Assembly: GCA_964432985.1 (NCBI GenBank)
Contig: CAYSPT010000056.1
Location: 1 to 33,811, forward strand
Direction of reading: 5' to 3'
DNA from: CAYSPT01 sp964432985
GTDB lineage: Bacteria; Muiribacteriota; CAYSPT01
Length of the DNA stretch: 33,811 nt
Shown here: piece by piece, positions 15,479 through 23,298 of the stretch
Position numbering within the stretch: position 1 is the stretch's first letter
How the letters are laid out: every line of letters begins with the position of its first letter
The notes under the pieces: generated by a model
The model's input: only the letters and a program-made list of their open reading frames with translations
Databases searched by the model: none
Told to the model about the DNA's origin: nothing
Made by a program: the position numbers and the translations under genes

Positions 15479-16897
15479 TCAGTCTTTCCCCGGTTTCCCT
15501 GCCGCGGTATCGTAGCGCAGCGCCTTCCCGCTGAACTGCCGGCCGTCGTTGTAGGGGGCGAAGTAGATGTAGCGGCCGTCGAAGGTGGAGAACTTGTAGC
15601 CCTTGGTCGTCATGCCATCCACGTTGGAGGCTTCGAAGGCCAGCCAGCTCGATTCGTCCTTGAACCCTTCCCGGGTGTCGTAGCGCAGGAAGCAGGCGTG
15701 AAACACGTTGTTGTCGCCGCTGTAGGGCACAAAGTAGATGTACCGGCCGTCGTATTCGGCTCCCACGTACCCCTTCGCCAGAAGACCGTTGGTGCGGGAA
15801 GCGTCGTAAGCCGACCAGCTGGAGGCGCTTCCGAAGGCGCTCTGCGTGTCGTACCGTAGCACCCGGGTATGGATCCTCTCCCCCGCTCTGAATGGCACGA
15901 AGTACATGTACCGTCCGTCGTAGACCGCGCCCTTGTAGCCGATGGTCGCCAGGCCGTCGGTGCGCCCCGCGTCGTAGGCCTCCCAGCTCGCGGCGGCACT
16001 GAAATTGCTCCGGGTGTCGTAGCGCAGCACCCGGCCGTGGAACGACTTGCCGTCGTTGAAAGGGACGAAGTACACGTAGCGGCCGTCATAGCCGCCGCCG
16101 TAATATCCCGTGGTGGTCAATCCGCCGGTACGGCTTGCGTCGTAGTTCTTCCAGGCAGAGCGGCTCGTGAAGTCGCCCCGGGTGTCCAGACGCAGCACAT
16201 TAGCGTGGGCGAAGGGCTTGTAGCCGAAGGGTACGAAATACACGTAGCGGCCGTCGAATACGGCGTCCACATAACCCATGGACCGCCGCCCGGCTACCGA
16301 CATCCCGTCAAAGACGCTCCAGCTTGAAGCGGATGAGAAGTCACCCTGGTTGTCGTAGCGGAGAATCCGGGCATGGCGCCCCTGCTTGGTGGCGAATGGG
16401 ACGAAGTACACGTACCGTCCGTCACTAACCGCCTGAGAATAGCCGCGGGTGTCCAGCCCGTCGACGCTGCCCGCGTCATAACCCTCCCAGGCTGCCTGGC
16501 TGGTGAACGGCCGGGAGCTGTCGTAGCGAAGGACGCACCCGTGAAACTCGTCGGTGCGGCAGGGGGCGAAATACACGTGACGGCCGTCATGGGCGGCTCC
16601 GAAATAGCCCCTGGTGGTAAGGCCGGAGGACCGTCCGGCGTCGTAAGCCGTCCAGTTGGACAGGTCCGTAAACGGGTCATCACCGGTGTAGACGGGTTTC
16701 GATGCCGTGGCAGGAGACTCGGGCGTTTCGCGGACGGGTGTTTTCTCTTCAGGCTTCTCGAACCGCCGCCGCCACCGGTTGCCGCCGAACCGGTTGCGCC
16801 GCCGCTGCCACCAGGAATTCTGGGGTACCGCCGCCGATACGCCCCACACCATTAACAATACTGCCGCGACCACTACAAACCACTGTTTTCTGCGCAT
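15479..16897 (-). CDS. Exported seven-repeat protein, probable seven-bladed beta-propeller
   Basis: The 472-residue product has a signal peptide (residues about 5-23), then an Arg/Trp-rich stretch (29-48) and a Pro/Glu/Thr linker. Seven repeats of about 56 residues follow (74 to about 466). Each repeat has F-x-x-x-x-x-W-x-x-YDA-x-x-x-x-GL-x-x-x-GY, then YDGRYVYFVPF and a closing VLRYDT. A count of seven and a length of 56 are what a closed seven-bladed propeller would need, though the family is unknown to me and no enzymatic residues stand out. A binding or scaffold role outside the cytoplasm is plausible. AAGGAGG lies six bases before the ATG at 16897, which decides the start over an ATG at 16978. 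Confidence 0.75.
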   Translation of the reverse strand: MRRKQWFVVVAAVLLMVWGVSAAVPQNSWWQRRRNRFGGNRWRRRFEKPEEKTPVRETPESPATASKPVYTGDDPFTDLSNWTAYDAGRSSGLTTRGYFGAAHDGRHVYFAPCRTDEFHGCVLRYDSSRPFTSQAAWEGYDAGSVDGLDTRGYSQAVSDGRYVYFVPFATKQGRHARILRYDNQGDFSSASSWSVFDGMSVAGRRSMGYVDAVFDGRYVYFVPFGYKPFAHANVLRLDTRGDFTSRSAWKNYDASRTGGLTTTGYYGGGYDGRYVYFVPFNDGKSFHGRVLRYDTRSNFSAAASWEAYDAGRTDGLATIGYKGAVYDGRYMYFVPFRAGERIHTRVLRYDTQSAFGSASSWSAYDASRTNGLLAKGYVGAEYDGRYIYFVPYSGDNNVFHACFLRYDTREGFKDESSWLAFEASNVDGMTTKGYKFSTFDGRYIYFAPYNDGRQFSGKALRYDTAAGKPGKD

Positions 16898-17124
16898 GGT
16901 GATCCTCCTTAGATGGGTTTCTCCCTGAATATTTGCCCAAAACACCGATTGATCTCGTTTCCTATACAACAATACCATAAAAGGAAAACCCTTACACAGA
17001 TTTTGCCCGGGTACATCAAGATGTTGTACAAGTCTGCCCTCCTAATGCAGGCGCCAGGAGCGGCGGCGGCCGGCTTACATCGAAGGAATGTACTTGACCT
17101 GGTGAGTCATCGCTGCCCTATTCT
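16898..17124. other. Intergenic stretch without a recognisable gene
   Basis: This lies between the divergent propeller and glycosyltransferase genes (whole spacer 16898-17324). I see no credible gene, RNA or terminator in 16898-17124. The rest of the spacer holds a promoter and a 55-bp tandem duplication. Confidence 0.5.
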
Positions 17125-17153
17125 TTGCTTAGCCGGCCGGCGCCGGGTATAAT
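17125..17153 (+). promoter_or_regulatory. Candidate promoter of the glycosyltransferase gene
   Basis: TTGCTT (17125-17130), a 17-bp spacer and a perfect TATAAT (17148-17153), about 165 bp before the GTG start. The leader would contain both copies of the 55-bp duplication. Confidence 0.5.
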
Positions 17154-17202
17154 TAAACAAGAAAAAGATGACGTGTGAGGATATTGGAATTCGATGTTGA
17201 AG

Positions 17203-17312
17203 GGTGAACTATTGGGTTTAAAGGTAGCGATTGTACATTCTAATCTCAATATCGTGAGGTGAACTATTGGGTTTAAAGGTAGCGATTGTACATTCTAATC
17301 TCAATATCGTGA
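17203..17312. repeat. 55-bp exact tandem duplication carrying a translation start region
   Basis: Copies at 17203-17257 and 17258-17312 are identical and adjacent. Each contains GGTGA and a TTG that opens the frame MGLKVAIVHSNLNIVR. In the first copy this frame stops at the TGA made by the repeat junction. In the second it runs on as a frame that overlaps the glycosyltransferase start. The unit length equals that of the duplication around the first gap. Confidence 0.95.
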
Positions 17313-17324
17313 GGGGAGCGACTA

Positions 17325-18590
17325 GTGAATATCGGAATTGTCATCGGGCGTATCGGCGGCGTGGACGGAGTGGCGCTGGAAACCGAGAAGTGGATCATCG
17401 TGCTGGAGCGTATGGGGCACCAGTGCCACATCATCACCGGCCGTCTCGAAGCGGACGTGCCCAACACCACGGTAGTACCGGAACTGTATTTCTTCCACCC
17501 GGATGTGGATCGTGAGCAGGACGACGCGTTTTTCAAGCAGGACGCGGACGAAGCCGGCCTCCTGCAACGCCTGGACACGCAGGCTCAAAATCTCGAACGG
17601 GCCATCCTCGACTGGATAGAGAAAAAAGCAATCGACGTGCTGCTGTCCGAGAACTCCTCCGCCATCCCCTGCCACCTGGCCATGGGGCTGGCCGTCAAAC
17701 GGGTGATAGAGAAAAGCGGTATCCCGGCGGTGGCCCACAACCACGATTTCTACTGGGAACGGGGAAAACGCTACCAGACGCGGTACGATGGTGTGCGCAC
17801 GGTCATGGAGAAATGCTTCCCGCCGGTTCTGGAAAATTTGAACCAGGCGGTCATCAACCTGTTCGGCCAGGAAACCCTCAAGCGGGAAAAGGGGATCGAT
17901 TCCATCGTGGTCCCCAACGTCATGGATTTCTGCGAGCCGTTCGCTCAAAAAGACGAGTACAACCGGGACCTGCCGAAAGATCTCGGTCTTGCCGATGATG
18001 AGATACCGCTGTTCCAGGTCACCCGGATCGTGCGCCGCAAGGGAATCGAGGTGGCCATCGATCTGGTGCGCCGCCTGGCCAACCCGAAGGTCAAACTTTT
18101 CATAACGGGCACCGCCCGGGACGATCCTAAACAGGAGTACTACAACGAGCTGGTCAAGCAGGTGGAGGATCTCGATCTCGGCAGAAAGGTCTTTTTCGTG
18201 GCCGACCGCGTTCAGAACGTCCGGGGCCGCACGGCGGACGGCGGGAAGATCTACTCCCTCTCCGACGCCTACGCCTACGCTCGGGCCATGACCTATTTCT
18301 CCACCTACGAAGGGTTCGGCAACGCATACGTGGAAGCGGTGCTGGCCCGGGTGCCGATCTTCGTCAACAACTACAAGCCCGTCTACTGGCCGGACATCGG
18401 GTCTCTCGGTTTCAAGACCGTGCAGCTCGAGGACAACGACCTGACCGACGAAGCGGTGGGAAAAATACGGGAGATTATGTACAATCCAACCCTGGCTGCG
18501 GAGATCGGTGACTACAATTTCGAGCTGGGGAAACAGCACTTTTCCTTCGAAGTGCTGCAGGAGAAACTGGAGCGGCTCTTTTCGTTCTGA
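17325..18590 (+). CDS. Glycosyltransferase family 4 (GT-B fold)
   Basis: The 421-residue cytoplasmic enzyme has an N-terminal Rossmann-like start MNIGIVIGRIGGVDGVALE, a linker, and a C-terminal Glycos_transf_1 domain. VTRIVRRKGIEVAIDLV (around residue 230) and VKLFITGTARDD mark the nucleotide-sugar half. EGFGNAYVEA (around residues 328-337) supplies the E-x7-E signature of retaining GT4 enzymes. It would transfer a sugar from an activated donor, but donor and acceptor are unknown. The GTG start is supported by GAGGGGAG six bases upstream. It is followed after 88 bp by a 2H phosphoesterase-like gene on the same strand. Confidence 0.88.
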   Translation: MNIGIVIGRIGGVDGVALETEKWIIVLERMGHQCHIITGRLEADVPNTTVVPELYFFHPDVDREQDDAFFKQDADEAGLLQRLDTQAQNLERAILDWIEKKAIDVLLSENSSAIPCHLAMGLAVKRVIEKSGIPAVAHNHDFYWERGKRYQTRYDGVRTVMEKCFPPVLENLNQAVINLFGQETLKREKGIDSIVVPNVMDFCEPFAQKDEYNRDLPKDLGLADDEIPLFQVTRIVRRKGIEVAIDLVRRLANPKVKLFITGTARDDPKQEYYNELVKQVEDLDLGRKVFFVADRVQNVRGRTADGGKIYSLSDAYAYARAMTYFSTYEGFGNAYVEAVLARVPIFVNNYKPVYWPDIGSLGFKTVQLEDNDLTDEAVGKIREIMYNPTLAAEIGDYNFELGKQHFSFEVLQEKLERLFSF

Positions 18591-18678
18591 ATAGGAAGCA
18601 GCTCCTCATAGAAAAAACAGGAGATTTATAGAAACCGGCAGTAAAGCAGGTGAAAATGAAACGGAAGGACTGAATCCT

Positions 18679-19371
18679 ATGGACAACAGGCAGCCCATGT
18701 CGGCGGTGGGGACGAAATTTCATCCCGATGGCCGGGTGCGGGCGTTCCCGGGGATGTCGCTGGTTTCCCATCTCAGGCCCACCGTTCCCCAGTACCAGCT
18801 GCTCAGCGCTTTTCAGGAGGAAGCGAAGAAACAGCCCTTCGCCCCGTACTTCGCGTTCCTTCCTCCCGAGAGCTTCCACATGACGGTGTTCGACCTGCTA
18901 TGCGACCAGGTGCGTAAAACGGAGAACTGGAGCAGCAATCTGCCCCTGGACGCGCCCTTTGCCGAAGCCGAGGAGCGGATGGTCGAGTGGCTCGCAGAAG
19001 CTATCCCCGGCCAGTCGTTGTTCATGCTCTTCAACACCCTTCTCGATTACGAGACCACCGTCAAGCCCTACCTGATGCCCGGAGACGTGGAGACGGCCAT
19101 ATACCTGCACGACCTGCGAGAGAAAGTGGCCCGCTTGACCGGGATCCGTCACCCGCGCCACGATGTCTACCGGTTTCACATATCAACCGCCTATCAGCTC
19201 TACGAGCTGGAACCGACCGAAACGGAAGAACTGGACCAGTTTCTGGCGCACTGGGACCGGGTGTTCAAAATCGAGTTTGGGATACTCTACCTCAAGGAGC
19301 CGAAGCTGGTGTTCTTCCCCGACATGTTCAGTTTCCCGGTGGAGCCGCTGTTCTGCCGGCAGGGACAGTAG
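18679..19371 (+). CDS. DUF1868 family protein (2H phosphoesterase-like)
   Basis: The 230-residue protein opens with GTKFHPDGRVRAFPG, typical of DUF1868. It then shows two H-x-[ST] motifs: HMTVF at residues 67-71 and HISTAY at 167-172. These are the paired catalytic histidines of the 2H phosphodiesterase superfamily, whose known members cleave cyclic phosphates or RNA 2',3'-phosphates. The real substrate of DUF1868 proteins is not known. GGAAGG lies ten bases before the ATG. A second ATG seven codons in is possible. It lies downstream of the GT4 gene and converges on the glycan operon, with two bases between the stops. Confidence 0.8.
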   Translation: MDNRQPMSAVGTKFHPDGRVRAFPGMSLVSHLRPTVPQYQLLSAFQEEAKKQPFAPYFAFLPPESFHMTVFDLLCDQVRKTENWSSNLPLDAPFAEAEERMVEWLAEAIPGQSLFMLFNTLLDYETTVKPYLMPGDVETAIYLHDLREKVARLTGIRHPRHDVYRFHISTAYQLYELEPTETEELDQFLAHWDRVFKIEFGILYLKEPKLVFFPDMFSFPVEPLFCRQGQ

Positions 19372-19373
19372 CG

Positions 19374-20438
19374 TTACTTGCCGGCCAGAAATCTCAAGTC
19401 GCCGAACCTTCCGTATACGGTTCGCATTTCCTCTGATCCCCCGGACGCTGCTTCCGACACGTCGTGGTCAACACCTCTGGCAAGGAAGGTAATCCGCTTG
19501 AACCCGGTGTTTCTGAGTATACGCTCGAACTCCGATCTGGAGTAGTTATTTTCGATGTCCACGTAGCACGAATCCATGAACATGAATATCTTGCCCATGG
19601 GAAGCTCCATCTCTTTTAAAACCATGTATGATTCTTCCCGCGGAACGTGCTTAAGCACTCTTCTGAGCATCTTACGGATTTTCCAGTAGAGCCCGTCTCG
19701 GTTGTACACATAGATCCAGGCCCGGCCGCCTGTTTTCAATGTCCGGTATATTTCGTTCAGACCCTTCTGTGTGTCGACCGTGTGGTGCAGAACCCCGTTG
19801 CAGAACACGAAATCGAAAGAATCATCATCAAACGGCAGATCGAGAACGGACCCTTCACAAAAACGGATTCCATCTATCCCCCGCTGCGCGAGCCGTTCCT
19901 GTGTTTGCAGCAAGGCCGTTTTGCCCAGGTCGATTCCTATTACCTTCTTGAATCCCAGTTGCTTCAGCGCCACGGTGTACCGGCCGGAACCGCAGCCGTC
20001 GTCCAGGGCGATGCCGCCCTGGAACCAGGCGGTATCGATGTTGTTACGCTCGAACCTCGTGGCCAGCAATTGCCGGGGCTCCTCGAAAAGCAGGTACTCG
20101 TCGAAGTCCTCCCAGCACGTGCCGTACAGATCCACCACGCGCTTTACTGTGTCGGATGAAGCCCCGCCAGTATCTGATGGTGCCCCAAAGGTATCTGATG
20201 GTGTTTCCCTATTCGTGGACAGCGTCAACAGGCGGCTGAGCTTGTCACACCCGCCGGTAAGCCCGGTGTATATTCGGTGCAATACATTTTGTTCACGGTT
20301 GTAAAGAATTGCCGAAAACAGATCGTAGAAGACCGGCAGAACCTTCCAGGCACTCACCGTTTTTGCTGCCTCGGCGGCCAGTCTTTCGTAACGTGGCAGC
20401 AGTTGTTTGAATCTCTTTTTATAACTGTCGGTGTTCAT
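19374..20438 (-). CDS. SAM-dependent methyltransferase (class I), last gene of the glycan operon
   Basis: The 354-residue enzyme has motif I, LDDGCGSGRYT, at residues 145-154, then GIDLGK, LDLPFDDDSFDFVFCNGVLHHT and the post-motif region YRTLKTGGRAWIYVYN. These place it in the Methyltransf_11/25 group. About 100 N-terminal residues precede the catalytic domain and include a 7-residue SDT repeat (81-101). By position it would methylate the sugar or glycan made by this operon, but that is inference. It follows the AsnB gene by 15 bp. Confidence 0.85.
   Translation of the reverse strand: MNTDSYKKRFKQLLPRYERLAAEAAKTVSAWKVLPVFYDLFSAILYNREQNVLHRIYTGLTGGCDKLSRLLTLSTNRETPSDTFGAPSDTGGASSDTVKRVVDLYGTCWEDFDEYLLFEEPRQLLATRFERNNIDTAWFQGGIALDDGCGSGRYTVALKQLGFKKVIGIDLGKTALLQTQERLAQRGIDGIRFCEGSVLDLPFDDDSFDFVFCNGVLHHTVDTQKGLNEIYRTLKTGGRAWIYVYNRDGLYWKIRKMLRRVLKHVPREESYMVLKEMELPMGKIFMFMDSCYVDIENNYSRSEFERILRNTGFKRITFLARGVDHDVSEAASGGSEEMRTVYGRFGDLRFLAGK
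20149..20211. repeat. Three 21-bp tandem units inside the methyltransferase gene
   Basis: Units at 20149-20169, 20170-20190 and 20191-20211. The last two share GTATCTGATGGTG; the first is diverged. They encode SDTFGAP, SDTGGAS and SDTVKRV, an in-frame linker expansion. Confidence 0.75.
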
Positions 20439-20453
20439 GGCTGTTCCCCCCGG

Positions 20454-22271
20454 TCAGTTCACATCGAAGAAGATCTTTGTATTGATGACGTTGAACAGGA
20501 ATTTACTGTAACTGTTAGGCAGTTCTTTCATGGCAAGCAGGTTGGCGACTCGTTCCCTGTGGACCATGTCATAAACCGGATTGTCGGACAGGAGGTCCCG
20601 GACCGTCTCTGAATCGGAGAAGTCGACTACTGAACGCAGTGAAGCGTTGAATCCCTTTTTCTGCCGGTCCAATCTCACCGTATCGTTTAAAATACCGCGC
20701 ACCGCCTCACGGAGAACAAACTTTGCGTACCCGTCCCGTATCAGGTAATCGCCGGGAATGGAGTAGGCAAACTCGAACAGCCTCCGGTCCAGGTAGGGGC
20801 TGCGGTTTTCGATGGAATAGAACATCGAGTTGAGGTCGTCCTCGTGCAGAATGACCGGTACCACTTCGTGGAACATTTCGTTGAGCATCCGGTTCCGCAG
20901 CAATGATTCGTGATAACATTCTTCTGTGAAATCTTCGTGAAACTCAACCTGCAGCGACTCTTCGAACTCCTTCTGGTTGAGATAAATATGGTCCCGCATG
21001 GCCGGATTGCCGATGTAGAGCTCCGGGTTCTTAAGGTACGGGTTGCGGACATACCTCCCGGTGCCATTTTTCCAGTCATGGAGGTATGTTTTATAATCCG
21101 GCTTCCCGTGCATCTCGTAGAGGTGCAGGTTGAAGTGGTCGTAATAACCGGTGAACATCTCGTCGGCCGCCGTCCCGGAGACAGCCACTTTGTAGCCTTT
21201 TTCCGCTATCGCTTCGCTCAGGTAGGAGTGGACCAGATACGAAATCGTGGCCACCGGTGCATCGTGATAGCGCACGAGCTCTTTCAACTTTTCGAGGGTA
21301 CCGTCAAACGACAGCTCGATAAGGGTGTGCTCACACTGTAAATCATCAACCGTGGCCATGATGTTGTCATACTCGTTGTACCGTTCGTCACGGTCGAGAA
21401 TCGAGAAGGCGGCCACGTCGTATTTGAACTCTTTTTTAGCTATCGAGGCCAGGGCGGCGGAGTCGATACCGCCGCTGAGACAAAAGGCCAGGGGAACATC
21501 TGAACGAAGGCGGATACCCATGCTGTCCACAAGCCGCTCCCGCGCTCCGCGGACCGCCTCATCCGGCGACATGGCCACCGGCCGGGACAGGGGATGCCAG
21601 TATCTTTTTGTGGAACCCCTCGCGTCCCGGTCGACGTACATGTTCGTCGCGAAGGGTATTTCTTTAATTCCGCTAAAAAATGTCTCATCCTGCTTGTAGA
21701 GTGATTTGTAACCGTTTATGAGGTACCTCAAAACCTGGCGGCGGTTTATGGGATAGTCTTTCTCGGATAAAGCCTTTATGAACTTGATCTCGGAACCGAA
21801 ATAAATCCCGTCATCACACTGTGTGTAGTACAGTGGCTTTTCGGCGAACCGGTCCCGCGACAGGAAAAGTGATTTGTTCCCGTCATCAAAAATGGCAAAA
21901 CTCCACATCCCTTCGAAATGATCGACGCACCTGTCACCGTAATGAAGGAAGGATTGCAGCAGCACTTCGGTGTCCGATTCCGTCCTGAATACCGCACCGT
22001 TCCGTTCCAGTTTGCCTCGAAGCTCTTTGTAATTGTAGATCTCACCGTTGAAAACCAGCGTATGCGGCCCGATGGTGAACGGCTGGTGTGAGCGCTCGTC
22101 CAGGTCGATGATGGAAAGACGCGAGTGAAGAAGGGCACAGTTAGGACCGCCGCCGTCGAAAAGGGTAAAATCCTGGTGATCGGGTCCGCGCTTTTTCATC
22201 AAGCTCAGTGTCTGCTTGATGGCGGCTTCACTGACGGAACTATAACCGAAATAACCGGTGATACCACACAT
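20454..22271 (-). CDS. asnB: Asparagine synthase-like glutamine amidotransferase (AsnB type)
   Basis: The 605-residue protein begins MCGITGYFGY with the Ntn nucleophile Cys2. It has RGPD, RLSIIDL and FNGEIYNYKEL, which build the glutaminase domain. SGGIDS (266-271) is the PP-loop ATP pyrophosphatase motif of the synthetase domain, followed by SGTAADEMFTGYY. In true asparagine synthetases the latter is usually SGDGADE, so Thr and Ala here are deviations. In surface-glycan operons AsnB-like enzymes are thought to amidate sugar carboxylates. Its position between NeuB and a methyltransferase suggests that role, but free-asparagine synthesis cannot be excluded. Confidence 0.85.
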   Translation of the reverse strand: MCGITGYFGYSSVSEAAIKQTLSLMKKRGPDHQDFTLFDGGGPNCALLHSRLSIIDLDERSHQPFTIGPHTLVFNGEIYNYKELRGKLERNGAVFRTESDTEVLLQSFLHYGDRCVDHFEGMWSFAIFDDGNKSLFLSRDRFAEKPLYYTQCDDGIYFGSEIKFIKALSEKDYPINRRQVLRYLINGYKSLYKQDETFFSGIKEIPFATNMYVDRDARGSTKRYWHPLSRPVAMSPDEAVRGARERLVDSMGIRLRSDVPLAFCLSGGIDSAALASIAKKEFKYDVAAFSILDRDERYNEYDNIMATVDDLQCEHTLIELSFDGTLEKLKELVRYHDAPVATISYLVHSYLSEAIAEKGYKVAVSGTAADEMFTGYYDHFNLHLYEMHGKPDYKTYLHDWKNGTGRYVRNPYLKNPELYIGNPAMRDHIYLNQKEFEESLQVEFHEDFTEECYHESLLRNRMLNEMFHEVVPVILHEDDLNSMFYSIENRSPYLDRRLFEFAYSIPGDYLIRDGYAKFVLREAVRGILNDTVRLDRQKKGFNASLRSVVDFSDSETVRDLLSDNPVYDMVHRERVANLLAMKELPNSYSKFLFNVINTKIFFDVN

Positions 22272-22285
22272 AATTGATGGTTTGC

Positions 22286-23296
22286 CTAATCACTGAAATA
22301 GGTTGTTGCTAGCATACTGCCTTGCAAGACAGGACGATTGAGGCGCTTCCCTATCAGGTCTTTTTCTCCTCCCGGAGGAATTCCCCCTCCGGGCCGCACC
22401 CAGGTGATATCTTCCAGCGACAGGCATTGTCCTTCCTTTAAATCGTGTTTGGCCACGATTGATCTTCGAAAAGCCAGGGAGGTCTTTTTTTCTCCGTCCC
22501 GGGTGGATTTGTCAGTGTCTCCCAGCATCAGTTGCGTATCACGTATCCGTCGCACCATGGTGGCAAATTCATCGGGGTCCGCAGACAGTTGATGGTCTCG
22601 GAAATCCGAGTGGTTTTTGTCAATCGTAAAATGCTTTTCTATAATCCGTGCCCCCAGGGCTACCGCCAGAACAGCGGCCTCGATCCCCAGCGTGTGGTCC
22701 GAATATCCAACTGTCGCGGCTATTTCTTCCAGCTTTCGTATAAACAGCAAATGCGCTTCCCCGGGGGGAACCGGATAACTGGAGATGCAGTGCAGAAGAG
22801 CCAGGTCTCCACGTATCCCTTCCGATTTCCAGATGTTCTCTATACATTCTTTCGACTGTTTGATGGCATCGAAATCGGCTATACCCGTAGACATGATGAT
22901 AGGTTTTCCCGTTCCGGCCAGAAACTCCAACAGGGGATAAAACGTGTTATCGCCGGAAGAAACTTTGAATGCGGGCACCATGCTGTCGAGAAAACGGGCC
23001 CCCTCCAGATCAAAAGGTGTCGATAAGAAAAGGACGTTCTCTTTGCGGGCCACTTCACTCAACTGTGTGAACTGGTCGAAACTGAACTGAAATCTCCCAA
23101 GTTGCTCTATTCGCCTGCGGTCGTGGGAGGAAACAAGGTACTCGGGAATAATCGTCTGGAATTTGACGGCGTTGGCTCCCGCTGAAGCTGCCAGACCGAT
23201 CATTTCCCTGGCCAGTGAAAAATCTCCTTCGTGATTATTCCCCACCTCGGCTATAACCACGACCTCCTGCCGGGTATCCAAAGGACCTATCTTCAT
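22286..23296 (-). CDS. NeuB/SpsE-type nonulosonate synthase
   Basis: The 336-residue protein has the NeuB TIM-barrel motifs: IAEVGNNHEGDFSLA, AGANAVKFQT, LFLSTPFDLEGARFLD, STGIAD, HCISSYPVPP, GYSDHTLGIE and EKHFTID. A C-terminal SAF antifreeze-like domain (about 275-336) has AKHDLKEGQ. The family condenses phosphoenolpyruvate with an N-acyl hexosamine to give a nine-carbon acidic sugar such as a sialic, legionaminic or pseudaminic acid. Its substrate is not readable from sequence. It begins two bases after the formyltransferase stop and is probably translated with it. Confidence 0.9.
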   Translation of the reverse strand: MKIGPLDTRQEVVVIAEVGNNHEGDFSLAREMIGLAASAGANAVKFQTIIPEYLVSSHDRRRIEQLGRFQFSFDQFTQLSEVARKENVLFLSTPFDLEGARFLDSMVPAFKVSSGDNTFYPLLEFLAGTGKPIIMSTGIADFDAIKQSKECIENIWKSEGIRGDLALLHCISSYPVPPGEAHLLFIRKLEEIAATVGYSDHTLGIEAAVLAVALGARIIEKHFTIDKNHSDFRDHQLSADPDEFATMVRRIRDTQLMLGDTDKSTRDGEKKTSLAFRRSIVAKHDLKEGQCLSLEDITWVRPGGGIPPGGEKDLIGKRLNRPVLQGSMLATTYFSD

Positions 23297-23298
23297 AG

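Noticed and set aside
17322..18539. 405-codon open frame on the minus strand opposite the glycosyltransferase
   Set aside because: It has no ribosome binding site and no family motifs, and it is the mirror of a well-supported GT4 gene in high-GC DNA.
20149..20211. Frameshift or gene break at the SDT repeat of the methyltransferase
   Set aside because: All three 21-bp units keep frame and motif I follows normally; it is a linker expansion.
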